Shown in pieces: positions 23,450-33,837 of a stretch of DNA of 64,000 bases. Source of the DNA: Ischnura elegans (lineage: Eukaryota; Arthropoda; Insecta; Odonata; Coenagrionidae); contig NC_060259.1 of assembly GCF_921293095.1 (NCBI RefSeq), positions 5,580,001 to 5,644,000 of the forward strand, read 5' to 3'. The notes beneath the pieces are model-generated. The model was not told the DNA's origin. It did not search any database and saw only the letters and a list, made by a program, of their open reading frames with translations. Positions within the stretch are counted from its first letter, which is position 1. The number at the start of each line of letters is the position of its first letter. The position numbers and the translations under genes are program-made.

Positions 23450-24325
23450 CTTCATTGTAGATTTCTATTTTATAGTCATATGCAAGCAGACAGTGAATCA
23501 TTTGATGCATTCCACACCACTGTTTTACAGTTGGCCTGTGGTTGTGATTTTACCAAGGAAGATGGGATACTAAGAGAAAAAAAATTTTTGGAGCATCAGA
23601 TGCCCAAACCAAGGATGATATTATTAAAGTAGGTTCCATCTATCTCACAGATGCTACCACAAAATTCAGACTTGCCGAAATTTCAAAGCAGCAAGCTCGG
23701 CAAGTTTTGGAGGAAGCCACATGCAGTGTAAAGGAGTGCAGTGTTGAAGCCTCCGTTCCGATCCCAGGTGCGTCCAACATGATGAATGCAAGACAAGTCA
23801 TCAGATAATGCAGGGTGCAATTAACTGTAAATGGTGCGGTGGTACCCATAAAAGGAAGGGAGGAGTCTGTCCTGGCCGAGGAAAGGTGTACTCAAAATGT
23901 GGCAAGCTGAACCATTTTGCCAAGGTATGTTTTACAAACCAGAGAAAGTTTGTCAGGGAAGTTGAAGAAGTTAGTGTTGGTGACAGTGATGAAACTGATG
24001 ATGATTATTACTGTGATTCTGAGGAAACAGTTAAGAAGTAAGAGCACACTGTGGTATGGCTACAGAAAGTTCTGGTTGAAAATATTAAAGTACTGTTTAA
24101 GTTGGATAGAGGGTCAGATTTTAATATCAATCCTTGAGAAATTTTGATCAGATACAAAAACACAGCAAGGTAGCAAAGTATCTTTGAAAGCTTACACAAT
24201 AGCTCTGAAATAAGAGTGATGGGCTCTGTCTCACTGAATGTTAAAGTTGATACAATATTGCACGTAGTGTCTTTTATAGTAATGTTTCAAGATGCACAGC
24301 CAAGTCTTGGCCTTGAAACTTTGTC
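23450..24325 (+). pseudogene. Gypsy-0 gag and protease remnant
   Basis: A capsid-like stretch (SESFDAFHTTVLQLACGCDF, then LREKK) is followed, after frameshifts, by a zinc-knuckle region with CKWCGGTHKRKGGVC and CGKLNHFAKVC. An acidic linker (DSDETDDDYYCDSEE) leads to KLDRGSDFNINP, a mutated version of the protease LDTGSDFN motif, and to LGLET near 24318. The order is that of Ty3/gypsy gag-pol. Several stops and shifts make it non-functional. Confidence 0.72.
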
Positions 24326-24326
24326 A

Positions 24327-24927
24327 TGCATTGCACGACAGACCCACCACAGCGGACCAGATGCCTGTCTAGACAACACCATTAAGGGCTGCATTGGGCC
24401 ACTCTCAGCTGTTTTGGAAGAGTCATAGTTAAATGTACCACCCTCACTTCTTTAAAAGGGTTCTAGATACCCTCACTGCTTTTAAAGGGTAATAGATGCA
24501 CTCTGTTTTAAAAGGGTCATAGATAGTTTCACTGCTTTTAGACGGAGGATAGATAAGTGCAGCTTAAAAGGATTGTGGCAGATGGTTTGCCACAAGAACA
24601 ACTTAAAAGGCCCATTTTGGGAGAAGCTCTCCCTCTCCCCTTCCCCTGCCTCAGAAACGTATACTGATCCCCCCCCTCTCTAGGAATAAGAGTATATAAA
24701 CCCTTGCATCCATGGACCTCGCGGGAAGAGACCTAGCTCGCTGCCAAAGGCTACGCTTCTCCAGGGTTCTGGAGTCTGTAAGATTTTCTGAAATAAAGTC
24801 TCTTTCCCACTAGCATCACTCTGGATTTCAATCCTTAAATACCAACAACCCTCTCAGAGAGTTGATCTAGCCACTCGGATCGATCTCTCCGTTTCAGTCG
24901 TGTGCACCGAGTTGTCGGAACATGACA
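24327..24927 (+). mobile_element. LTR-like insertion, probable solo LTR
   Basis: Interrupts gypsy-0 between protease and reverse transcriptase. It has a TATA box (GAGTATATAAACCC at about 24687) and, about 110 bases on, GAAATAAAGTC, a polyadenylation signal, as in an LTR promoter plus R region. Four similar TTTTAAAAGGGT...ATAGAT units at 24451-24560 form an upstream repeat. CATG occurs at both junctions and may be the target duplication. The exact ends are uncertain. Confidence 0.5.
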
Positions 24928-24929
24928 AA

Positions 24930-25508
24930 TAGTTTGAATTTGGGATACATCAATAAGAATAAATGGTGCATTCTATCTCAATGAATAAACCCAAAGAGAG
25001 AGTCATTGGATCATACAAAGATGTTTGTATGGGGATAGAGTTATTTCCACAGGATTATTTAAACAAATTGAAGGCAGGTGGATTGCCAATATTGAAACCC
25101 CCCACTGGGTCCCTATTTAGATTAGGGACAAACTTAAAATTGAGTTTGAGAGGTTACGCAAAATACAAATCATTTCAAGAATTGAGCATCCCACAGAATG
25201 GGTAACAATTTGTCGATTGTCGAGAAGCCACAGATGGCTCGTTGCGGTAGTGTTGGACCCAAAGGCTTTGAATGATGCACTCGCAAAATAATATTTCACT
25301 ATTCCTACCTTAAATAATAAAATAACTTCAAGTGTAGCAAGTCAAAGTACTTTTCTGTTATTCACTTGAAAGACTCATTTTGGCATATTGGCCATGATGA
25401 TCACAGCAGGCAATACTGTGAATTTTTTTACCATTTTTGGTAGTTATTTGTTTAACAGACTACCATTTGGGTAAACCATTTCTGCTTCGGTACTTCAGAA
25501 ATATAATT
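24930..25508 (+). pseudogene. Gypsy-0 reverse transcriptase, N-terminal part
   Basis: Frameshifted but readable: YKDVCMGIELFP, LKAGGLPILKPP, then IRDKLKIEFERLRK, RIEHPTEW, a LDPKALNDAL block (fingers/palm region), and VLQKYN just before the pogo-like insertion. The DxK-type palm strand (first catalytic Asp) is only recognisable as degraded sequence near 25370. Confidence 0.7.
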
Positions 25509-27073
25509 CAGTGCAACCTCGATAAAACGATATCCCACGGTGCTCAAATAAACACTCGCTATAGCGAATTGTCGCTTTACCGGAGGTGGAGCAAATAATA
25601 GCCAATATAATAAACGTATGCATAAACCCAAACGAAAGGCGATGTTTTTTGTATCACTTAATTTCCTTACTTAAACAACAACTAACTGTTCATCAAACAA
25701 TATATAAGCGCCGTACTGAATAAAAATCATGCAAAGCATTGTTTTGACAATCATTACGCCAATACACAACCGACGAAGCCATTTTTCTTTGTACTTAATT
25801 AGAGCATTTACATGATCATTCTATTACTTAGGTATTTTCCACTGAAAATTAAAAAAATAACTGATAAACTGTATCGCGGTTATTTAATGCCTCAAATGCT
25901 TCCATGGGTGTATGTTTATTGTTCCTGTACGTTACGCAGCAGTAAATATATCAGCGGCAGCTGTTGAAATAACGTATTGCATTTGCTTCTGCAGACGAAA
26001 ACGGTGGAAGGTTGCATAATAGGGCGGATCGGAAAAATCGATTTTTTTCAAATCCATCTGGCCCAATGAAAAAAAGTTGTGGGACCGATCAAAAATAAGG
26101 GCTGAAAATTTTGAGACCTCTTGGTGAACTCCTGACCCTCGCTTAAATGCAATTTGGGGGGGAGGGTCGAAATTAAAAAAATATAGTATTTTATGGTCAT
26201 ACTCTATAGATTTTGCCGAGTTACTGTCCTTCTGGGTAAAAATTTTGTGCATTTTGACGTATCTGACACCGTTTGGCCACAAAATGCCTAATTTGAGTCC
26301 GCGTCCGCGAAGAAAATATTCCAACGCCCACGCAGCGTCGCGGATACAAGAGCCGCAGGCCGATCCCTTCCCCTCCCCGCTCGCTTCTCCCTCTCCCACG
26401 CCTCCAATACAGCAAACTTCATCCCGCGTATGCTGCTAGGAGGTCGTTTATCTTTTATCAAATAAATCGGAAGATGGTAGAAGGTAATAAAGGAAGCGTA
26501 GTGAGACGACTTGTCCCTTATTAGGCGCCTCGTCGGCGTTAAAAAAATCGATGTTACCAACTTTTTAAGAAGTGATGAAATATTTATAGATCCGAGAACG
26601 CAGGAAAGTAGCCTACGGTTTATGAAAAGACGTATTAAGTGTTTTTTTTGCCATGGTGTCTACTATCAAATGCTTTCTATTCACGCAACTCACGGAAGTG
26701 CGGGTATGCTGCCGACTGCTTTCTGCCGATCGAGGAACAAAAGAAGATCAAGCATTCGCGAATGTTTATGCCACAATATTTTCACCAAAATGACTCATTT
26801 ATCGAACGACAGTTTACTACATGGATTTGAGACTGAGCACTCCACATTAACTTCATTTCTAACAGATCGCAAGAAATTAGAGAGATTAGGAACTCTTGGT
26901 GAAGGTTTTCCGGCGATGGAAACTCGCTATGGCGAGTGCCGACACCAAAAGGGCCTCGTAAAAACAAATTTTTTTACTTGCTTATTGTAGGGTCAATTGA
27001 CGGTGCCTCGGCTATCTCTCGTAATGGCGCGGGTCTCGCAATAGACCGTACTCGCTTTAACGAGGTTCCACTG
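25509..27073. mobile_element. Pogo-like DNA transposon, copy 1
   Basis: Left end CAGTGCAACCTCGATAAAAC and inverted right end CAGTGGAACCTCGTTAAAGC; TA follows the right end. It is closely related to copy 2 at 37763-39418: the shared left end includes TCGCTTTACCGGAGGTGG, and shared right parts include GCCATGGTG and GCTTTCTATTCACGC. About 600 bases of the middle (26018-26630) are unlike copy 2. No transposase was recognised; a 155-residue minus-strand frame (25932-26399) has no known motif. It sits inside gypsy-0. Confidence 0.75.
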
Positions 27074-27074
27074 T

Positions 27075-27164
27075 ATGATGTATTTTGGAGATATTGAAGG
27101 TGTTTTTGTTTACATTGATGACATTTTGATTCATGCTGAGACAAAAGAAGGAATGATGATATAC
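27075..27164 (+). pseudogene. Gypsy-0 reverse transcriptase catalytic fragment
   Basis: Reads YIEGVFVYIDDILIHAETKE: the YIDD box holds the two catalytic palm aspartates. It is bordered at left by the pogo-like element and at right by element D. Confidence 0.8.
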
Positions 27165-27167
27165 TAT

Positions 27168-28957
27168 CCACTGTTCCTGAAAAATTCTTATAAGAAATTG
27201 GTCATTTTTCTTACAAGAAAAGTTTTATAAGAAGCTTTCTTATAAAAAATTTCTTATAACTATCAATTACAAAATGTTATTTATAAGAAATTTTCCGATG
27301 GAAATATTTATTATAAATATCATATCATTATGCTTAAAACACTTCCCCAAACTTCTATAAAAAGCTACATAAGATTAACATCCTTACTGAGAATATAAAG
27401 TTAGCATTATACCTAATAAAATGTAGATGCCTATATCTGGTATACAGCAAACCTAATGATTTACTATGTACCAAATGTAGATGCCTATCATTAGTGTGCA
27501 TCAAGCAAGGACATTCAAGCTCTGTAAAGTTCACACCTGACTTGCCAGACAAGGCGAGATACCATAGAGGTCCTTCAGGGCATGGGTTCTGCATAGGGTT
27601 AACGTCCCCACATGCTAAAAGAAACTAAAAGGATGAAACCAACAATAGCCTAAAGTGATGGACTGATAATAGAACACAACTTTGGCAATCGCTACATAAT
27701 GAAAGATATAGGAATTGCAACATGGAATATGGTTTAACCTGGAAAATTGAAGAAGCAAATGAAATAAAATTCAAGTTTGACTTAGCATACTTCAAGAAAT
27801 GAGATGGGAAGGAGAAGGAAAAATTGATAAATCATATGCATATGAGCAATGTTTATTTAAGATACCAGGGAGAATGGCCTGTAAGTGCACTCTCTAATAG
27901 ATAATGAAAATATTGAATAGATAAGGAAAATAGAATTTGATGCCATTGGAGAAAAGATACCTAGAATATGGCTAAAAATAAGGGCAAGATTTAGGGAAAT
28001 TAATAGAAATCACAGAAACACTGATTGAGAATAATAGTTTATGTATTTTCCGTAAAATAATAACTGTGCAGACGTTTTAGGTTTACTCATACAAATTCAT
28101 TCTCATTCTCTTCAGAGACGACTAAATTACTCATTTCGTCTCTTGAAATACTGCTTTCATTAACAATTTCACTTATTATTGATATCCCACAATCTGAAAG
28201 AATATATCTATCTAAATTAATGATGAAAAGTTTAAAATTCCATGAAACTGTCTGTTTAAGGCAACGTGATTTTAGGAATGCCAGTTTTGTAAGACTTACC
28301 AAATGAGGTCAATGCCTTTTTTATTAGAAGCACACGACTTATTTCATGCAACTGCTATCACAAAAACATAGTGAATGATTCACATATAAAAGCAATCCCT
28401 AGCAACCTAGCAACCAAACAAGGTTTCCATGTGAACTGCATCCTGCAACGTATGCAATCGTTGTACACATACTTTCTGTTTATTCATGGCCTACATCAAA
28501 CTTCCATCGATTAAATAACCTGTAGACTCGAAAAACAGATTTTATAAGTCTACAATTTTTTGTGTGCTCTCAGGGATATTCCTTAAAATATATACTAAAA
28601 AGTCGCATAAACGAAGCTTCAGCTTCTTGGGACCATTTATGTCAAACACCTGCTGAAAATGCCAGAAAATTAGCAGAACACTACTAAACAAAGAGCTGTA
28701 CATAATTTCAAACAAAATCTTATAAGAATTCCTTAAAGAATAATCAATTGCCAACATATGTTACGGTGAATTAAACGCGTGCCGGATAAAAACCTGAAAG
28801 GTATGCGACCCGCGCAACATTATTGCAGAATTCTATAAGAAATGCAGAGTTCTTATAAGAATTTCTGTTAGAATTATAAAATCCTATAGGAGTTTCTGTA
28901 AGAGTTATAAAATCCTATAAGAATTTCTCTGAGACTTATAAGAAATTTCCAATAGGG
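27168..28957. mobile_element. Element D: repeat-array inverted ends, inside gypsy-0
   Basis: Both ends are arrays of TTCTTATAAGAAATT-type words, strongly self-complementary (left 27180-27300, right about 28830-28950). The outermost bases read CCACTGTTCCTG at left and, inverted, CCCTATTGG at right, so the exact ends are less certain than in A or F. The insertion splits gypsy-0 between HAETKE and ERARHNN. The interior carries a non-LTR endonuclease fragment (27700-28030) and otherwise nothing recognisable. Confidence 0.62.
27700..28030 (+). pseudogene. Non-LTR retrotransposon endonuclease fragment
   Basis: Frameshifted remains of an APE-type endonuclease N-terminus: IGIATWNMV, then PGKLKKQMK, then LQEMRWEGEGKID with a stop replacing one residue, and SYAYEQCLFKIPG. 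The WN(V) and QE(I/M)RW motifs are those of the family's metal-binding region. It may be the 5' part of the same element family as the RT at 37060-37760. It lies within element D. Confidence 0.62.
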
Positions 28958-29429
28958 TTGTAGAAAGGGCTAGACATAATAATGTGAAATTACATCCAAC
29001 TAAATTCCAATACTTGCATGATAAGGTAAAACATCTGGGTCATTTTTTTACAGCAGGCAATGTACAGCCTAATTCTGATAAGATAAAAGCTATCATTAAT
29101 TATGATGTCCCTACTGGCAATAAAATGCTGCAAAGATTTTTGAGCCTTGTTAATTACTTGCATAACTTCATTTCCAATTTAGCAGAGATATCATCCCAAT
29201 GAAGGGAACTGCTAAAAAGGAGTGAGGAGTTTCAATGGATAGAAAGAGTGCATGGCAAATGCTTGACAGCATTAAAGACACTGATCACCACTTCTCCCAT
29301 TATAAGCAATTTTGACCCAGAAAGCAAGACAGTTATCCAAGCAGATAGCAGTAAGTATGGCATTGAGTGTACTCTTACAAAAAAGGAGACCTTTTTGTTA
29401 TGCTACCAAGAATCTGAACTCTCGTGAAG
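28958..29429 (+). pseudogene. Gypsy-0 RT thumb and RNase H remnant
   Basis: ERARHNNVKLHPTKFQYL and KVKHLGHFF follow the split YIDD region. Then PNSDKIKAI, QRFLSLVNYLHNFI, LKRSEEFQWIE and an RNase H start, VIQADSSKYGIECTL, carrying its first Asp. Stops and shifts are present. It ends in NLNSREV at the TTAA where a piggyBac end begins. Confidence 0.78.
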
Positions 29430-29433
29430 TTAA

Positions 29434-30480
29434 CCCGGTAATGCCTGAATTAAAAAGTTTCCCTGATTTTAGTGATAAACTTATAGGTTAAAATCAATTA
29501 AATTCTGAGTAATTAAGCAAAAATTTTTATTGTTTTAGCACTAATCGGCAATGTGACCAACATTGAATATTTATAATTTTTCAAAAAACATTAATTTTCA
29601 TCCAAAATTATGCTAAAATATCAACAATACTACAGTAATTATTAAATATCACTGATTATGAAATAGAATTTATGTATCAATTACGTAGGGAGCAAGAATA
29701 ATATGATAACATGATTTTAGCACTTCCCTCAATCACTGCCGCCACAGAAAGGAGCAAAGCAGTCAATGCATAACCTTTCATTGCATTTCAAGCATTCTAT
29801 TCATTTCTACTGGTTCAGTTTTATTAGCACACCATCACCACTGGGGTGTGGATTTCACTAGGTGGTTGTTCCTGTTGTGCCTCTTTCGTCAGGGACACGA
29901 GAAAGAAAGAAGATATGCCGATAACAGTTGAATGAATCCTTTGAAACATGGACCAGTTCAAAATATATTTATGTATTTAGTCAATTACGCCCTTCCAGTT
30001 ACACTTCCTCTCGATAATGGTGCACCACCTCAATGAGATTTTGGTGATCTCTCCAGGCGTGACTGCTCATTGGAATTCAAGCTGAGCTATGCTCTTTCAG
30101 CATCTGCATTGAGCATCATTGCGTCCAGAACCCCAGCAAAAATGAGCCACCACCATTCCTTTGCCTTTACACTATCATTCCAAATTCTTTTTGCAGGTTT
30201 CCACATTCCTAGGTTTTACTAAGTGCCTATCCAAGCTATTGAGGCACATTACTTTGTTGCCAAATCTTATTAGCCAACCCTGGATGAATTGCTTACAGTT
30301 ATGTCTTCCGAAATAGGGCATTATTGACTCATCAAAACTCATGCACTGTCCTTCTCCAAAATATCTGCCGAATTTTTCCTCTGCCATGTTCATAACAGTC
30401 ACATTGTTTTATATACAAGCTCAATTTTGTCGTCCAGTGTAGCCTCACAATAGTGTCTTTTACTGGGAACTGTATGATAC
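29434..30480 (-). mobile_element. Second piggyBac remnant, one end only
   Basis: TTAA (29430-29433) is followed by CCCGGTAATGCCTGAATT, a piggyBac-type end, inserted into the gypsy-0 RNase H. Transposase remains are on the minus strand (about 30130-30480). No matching second end was found to 32640, so the copy is truncated or its end has diverged. It differs in its end sequence from the piggyBac at 16382. Confidence 0.6.
30175..30450 (-). pseudogene. piggyBac transposase DDE fragment
   Basis: Reads TVMNMAEEKFGRYFGEGQ, then MSFDESIMPYFGRHNCKQFI and IRFGNKVMCLNS. FDESIMPYFGRHN is the piggyBac block with a catalytic Asp and the conserved MxPxxGRxxxKQ. Only about 75-90 codons remain, and it breaks down on both sides. 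Confidence 0.8.
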
Positions 30481-30499
30481 CCACTTAAAAACAGAACTA

Positions 30500-32644
30500 T
30501 ATACTATGTACAGTCACTTTCAAAAGTCGGTCCCCAGGGCCAGCGCGAGCAACTACATTTTCCGCTGCGCTCGAACTTCGGGTATTGCTTATGCCTTCTG
30601 TGCCTTGAATGGGTCAGTTTGACTTACTCTCACCATCCGCGAAATCTTACAGAACACAGGCGAAGCATAAGTTCTCAGTCATGCGATTCTGACAGTGATA
30701 GTATTCTGAGACAGATGGTCTGTAGTCTGGCTTGTACTAAAAAATACCAAGACGTATTAGCGCTTCTACGCTCATGTAAGGAAGAAACGAAAATCGGAAT
30801 TAACGCCTGATAGAGTATTCTAAAAGTTGCCTCCAAAATAACATTCTAGATTATGCCTTAAACACATTATTACCAAACACGATCAATGCATATTGTTCAA
30901 TATATTAGTATTTTATTCACACTGATAGGCGCATTCATCATTCCTAATCATTTTCTTGGGATATATATATTATCCTACAGATTTCTACGCATCTCATCAA
31001 ACGAGAAATAAAAAATACTAATGTGCGCCAAATTATTACATTTACTTCGTTATGAAATTTATTCCAGTCGTTACTAACATTTCCCTAAGAAAATATTTAA
31101 ATAATGCTTAATGTATTCCAGGTATCAGTAAGTAATTAAAATATTTCTCTGTGTTCGAGGAAATTGGAATGTCTAACTAGTTATCATAAATATATTTTCG
31201 ATGGATAAAAAACCTTCGGAAACATTAATTACATGACTTGTTTGCCTCTTTCTTACTATTTTAAGGCACATTTAGTATATGCTTTATCTTTCACCCTTTC
31301 ACTGAGAGGTCAAACTAAGTCTTTCCCGTTTTTTGTTTCTTTTTTCTGTTAGAATCAGTCGTAATTGGTGTCTGGTGATATCATGCATGTCAATGTTCTC
31401 TACATTATTATGTATAAGTGGTTTAACACTTACTTACACCCACATAATGAATACCTTGTGGCAGTCTTACGGGTGAACAGATACTGATCATTATCCTACA
31501 AACAAAAAACTACGCATGCATAGTTTTCATCCGATAAAAATATACCGTGTTGGGTACCTGATAACCATTTCTGCGCAATTAATAAAAACGATATGTATTA
31601 GCAACAAAATATAAAGCTTGTGATGTAGCGATTTACGGTGCGAAAACTTAGACGACGACGAAAGATGGACAAGAAAAGAATGAAGGCATCCGAGATGTGA
31701 GTATAAAAAACAACGGAAAAGGTGAGATGCACGGAGAGGAAAAAAAGACGGAGAGATTTGAGGTACGTGGGGAGGAGAAGTATGAAGGTAAGGATATGGA
31801 TAGAATGAAAGGGCCCTAATGCAATGGGCGTTACTGTTAATTTAAGTGGTAAGTTGAAATTGGGAGGGGTGCAGGCGGGGTGATTCGTAAAATCTTTCAT
31901 GTAATCCTATAATATCAAGATACCTTTAATAATAATGATAAATACTCCCTTTTTCATTTCAAAACAGCAGGTCAAATTTGTTTTTTCATGACCACCATAA
32001 ATGGTTGACTCACAATCATAATGCCACACTGATGTTGCTTGTACTATTTTTCTTAAAAAACACCGAACAATACTAATGTATGAGTATTCCCCAGAAAGAA
32101 AAGGACAACATTTCCTACGACGCATTGCGGTCTGAAAGCTTGCCATTTTTCTCAATGCCCATAAATATCTCGCTACTTCTTTCACTGAAAAATTATATTT
32201 ATCTTCAAAGCAATTCAAGGCAATACGACTGCTCATCTGAAAAATATAATGCAAAAATTATTTTCTCTCATAAAACAATTTCTTTGCCGGTGGTTTTTCT
32301 AAGTGAGAAATTAAAATACTTCTTCTTATTTTATATTAATAGAATGGGAATACGTAACGGTATTCAAAATGTAGGCACCACTTGTCCTCCGAATAAACTC
32401 AAACTTAGGGAGTAACTGATATTTCACTTGTTAACATTGAAAAATGTCTGAAAATCCTTCGCCCTCGACACGGGTGAACGCGAGCGTGGATGGTAGCCGT
32501 GATGCTAACGACAATATTAACGTTGGTGTGTATATTTACGTATTTTTATCAAGACCACGTTGAGAAAAAAATATTGGAGTATTATGCTCGAAATGTTCCG
32601 AAAATTTTATTTGTACTAAATGTGCTGTATAAGTTTACAAAACG
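30500..32644. other. No gene recognised
   Basis: TA then CAGTCACTTTCAAAAGT at 30508-30526 resembles one Tc1/mariner-type end, without a partner. A 63-codon frame at 30619-30810, serine-rich at its start (SISSQSCDSDSDS), is unassigned. The opposed frames at 31907-32254 (minus) and 32080-32415 (plus) have no family motifs. Confidence 0.45.
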
Positions 32645-32755
32645 AATTAGTTTAATTGTGTTTAATTCCTCATTGAAATTGGCAGGGGACATCGGAATAT
32701 GAAGTAACCTATGTAACATGCTGTGAAAGGCTGATTACTTCTGAGAAAAACAATG
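32645..32755 (+). repeat. Inverted repeat arm, partner of 33588-33697
   Basis: About 110 bases reappear in reverse complement at 33588-33697 with few differences. It is the overlap between the inverted 5' part and the 3' part of the Penelope-like insertion, not an element end. Confidence 0.85.
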
Positions 32756-33587
32756 TCTTGAACTGGAGTGGATCACTTGGTCCGTATAGGAGTTTTTCCG
32801 AAAGACTGAAAACTCGAGGGGATTGTTGACCTTAGTGACTTTAAGATCTAGGAAGTTGAGAGAGTTATTATCTTCTATTTCGTAAGTGAAATTCAAATTG
32901 CGGTCCAAAGAATTCAAAAAAGATAGGAACGTTTGTAGTTGTCTTTTTGAGCCAGTCCAAATACAAAACACATCGTCTACATATCGATGCCAGGATAGCA
33001 CATTTTTGGTCTGTGTATTATTGGGTGAAAACAGGTTCCTTTCGAAAAAGTCCATATACATGTCCGCCAGGAGAGGGGATAAAGGAGAGCCCATGGCCAA
33101 TCCATTGGGCTGTTCATAAAATACACCGTTAAATTTGAAATAATTTTGAGACACACAAATCCTCAATAGATCACACAAGTCACTTATAATGGGAGCTGCC
33201 ACACGTTTCTGGACGAGAATAGATTCTGCTGTCTACGGCTTCTTTGGATGGGACACAGGTGAAGAGATTGCACACATCGAAAGACACTGACAAGCACTTA
33301 TTGGGAATATCAATTTTAGATACGTGTTGGATGAAGTCAATGGCATTAGTAACTCCATACTTAGGGGTAAACTTTGAGTGATGTCTTAGCACACAGTTGA
33401 GTTTTTTCGCCAAGAGGTAGCTTGGAGCCATGACGTTAGAAACAACGGGTCTAATTGGACAATCACTCTTGTGAATTTTAGGAAGCCCAAAAAAACATGG
33501 AGCTGAGGGATTCATTTGGTGTAGCCTAATCACTTCATTCCACTTAAATAATGCTGAAACTGATTTTAAGGCTCTTTTCCGAATAGG
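32645..33587 (-). pseudogene. Penelope-like reverse transcriptase, inverted 5' part
   Basis: Minus-strand RT in two frames. The first gives FFGLPKIHKSDCPIRPVVSN and SVSFDVCNLFTCVPS (palm motif A). The second gives NGLAMGSPLSPLLADMYMDF and the catalytic WHRYVDDVFCIW near 32980, then NSLNFLDLKV. After a stop near 32735 the read continues SAFHSMLHRLLHIPM and NEELNTIKLI to 32645. These are hallmarks of Penelope-like elements. The segment is inverted relative to the rest of the insertion (33588-36480), as produced by twin priming. A frameshift near 33190 and stops make it inactive. Confidence 0.82.
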
Positions 33588-33835
33588 CATTGTTTTTCTC
33601 AGAAGTTATCAGCCTTTCACAGCATGTTACATAGGTTGCTTCATATTCCGATGTCCCTTGCAATTTCAATGAGGAATTAAACACAATTAAACTAATTGCT
33701 AAAAATAACGGATACAACGAACAGTTAATTGATAGCTTATATCGGAAACAATTAAAAAAACAAGCAGTGGGAGAAATTTATGGATCCCGAACGCGACAAT
33801 AATCCACAGCCAAGTGGCGTAGAATCCTTTCTTTA
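33588..33835 (+). pseudogene. Penelope-like RT thumb and linker, 3' part
   Basis: On the plus strand CFSQKLSAFHSMLHRLLHIP repeats the end of the inverted RT. After one shift it continues NFNEELNTIKLIAKNNGYNE then QLIDSLYRKQLKKQ, the usual stretch before the GIY-YIG linker. It stops near 33830 and is then cut by a piggyBac-like end at 33838. Confidence 0.75.
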
Positions 33836-33837
33836 AC

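Larger units (their letters stand above)
23447..29429 (+). mobile_element. Gypsy-0: decayed Ty3/gypsy element opened by three insertions
   Basis: Gag, protease, reverse transcriptase and RNase H remnants appear in order on the plus strand with frameshifts and stops. They are separated by an LTR-like block (about 24327-24927), a pogo-like element (25509-27073) and element D (27168-28957). Removing these joins LPFG... to the catalytic YIDD and then to LHPTKFQYLHDKVKHLGH and the RNase H start. The sequence after TREVN-like NSREV at 29429 is cut by a TTAA and a second piggyBac end. Confidence 0.8.

Noticed and set aside
25932..26399. 155-codon minus-strand frame in pogo-like copy 1
   Set aside because: No domain motif; it crosses the non-shared middle of the element and overlaps two other open frames. 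Probably chance in a GC-richer patch.
30619..30810. 63-codon frame with a serine/aspartate run
   Set aside because: Its first codon is TTG, no splice context and no family motif.
31907..32415. Overlapping frames of 115 (minus) and 111 (plus) codons
   Set aside because: No motif and AT-driven composition; likely chance.
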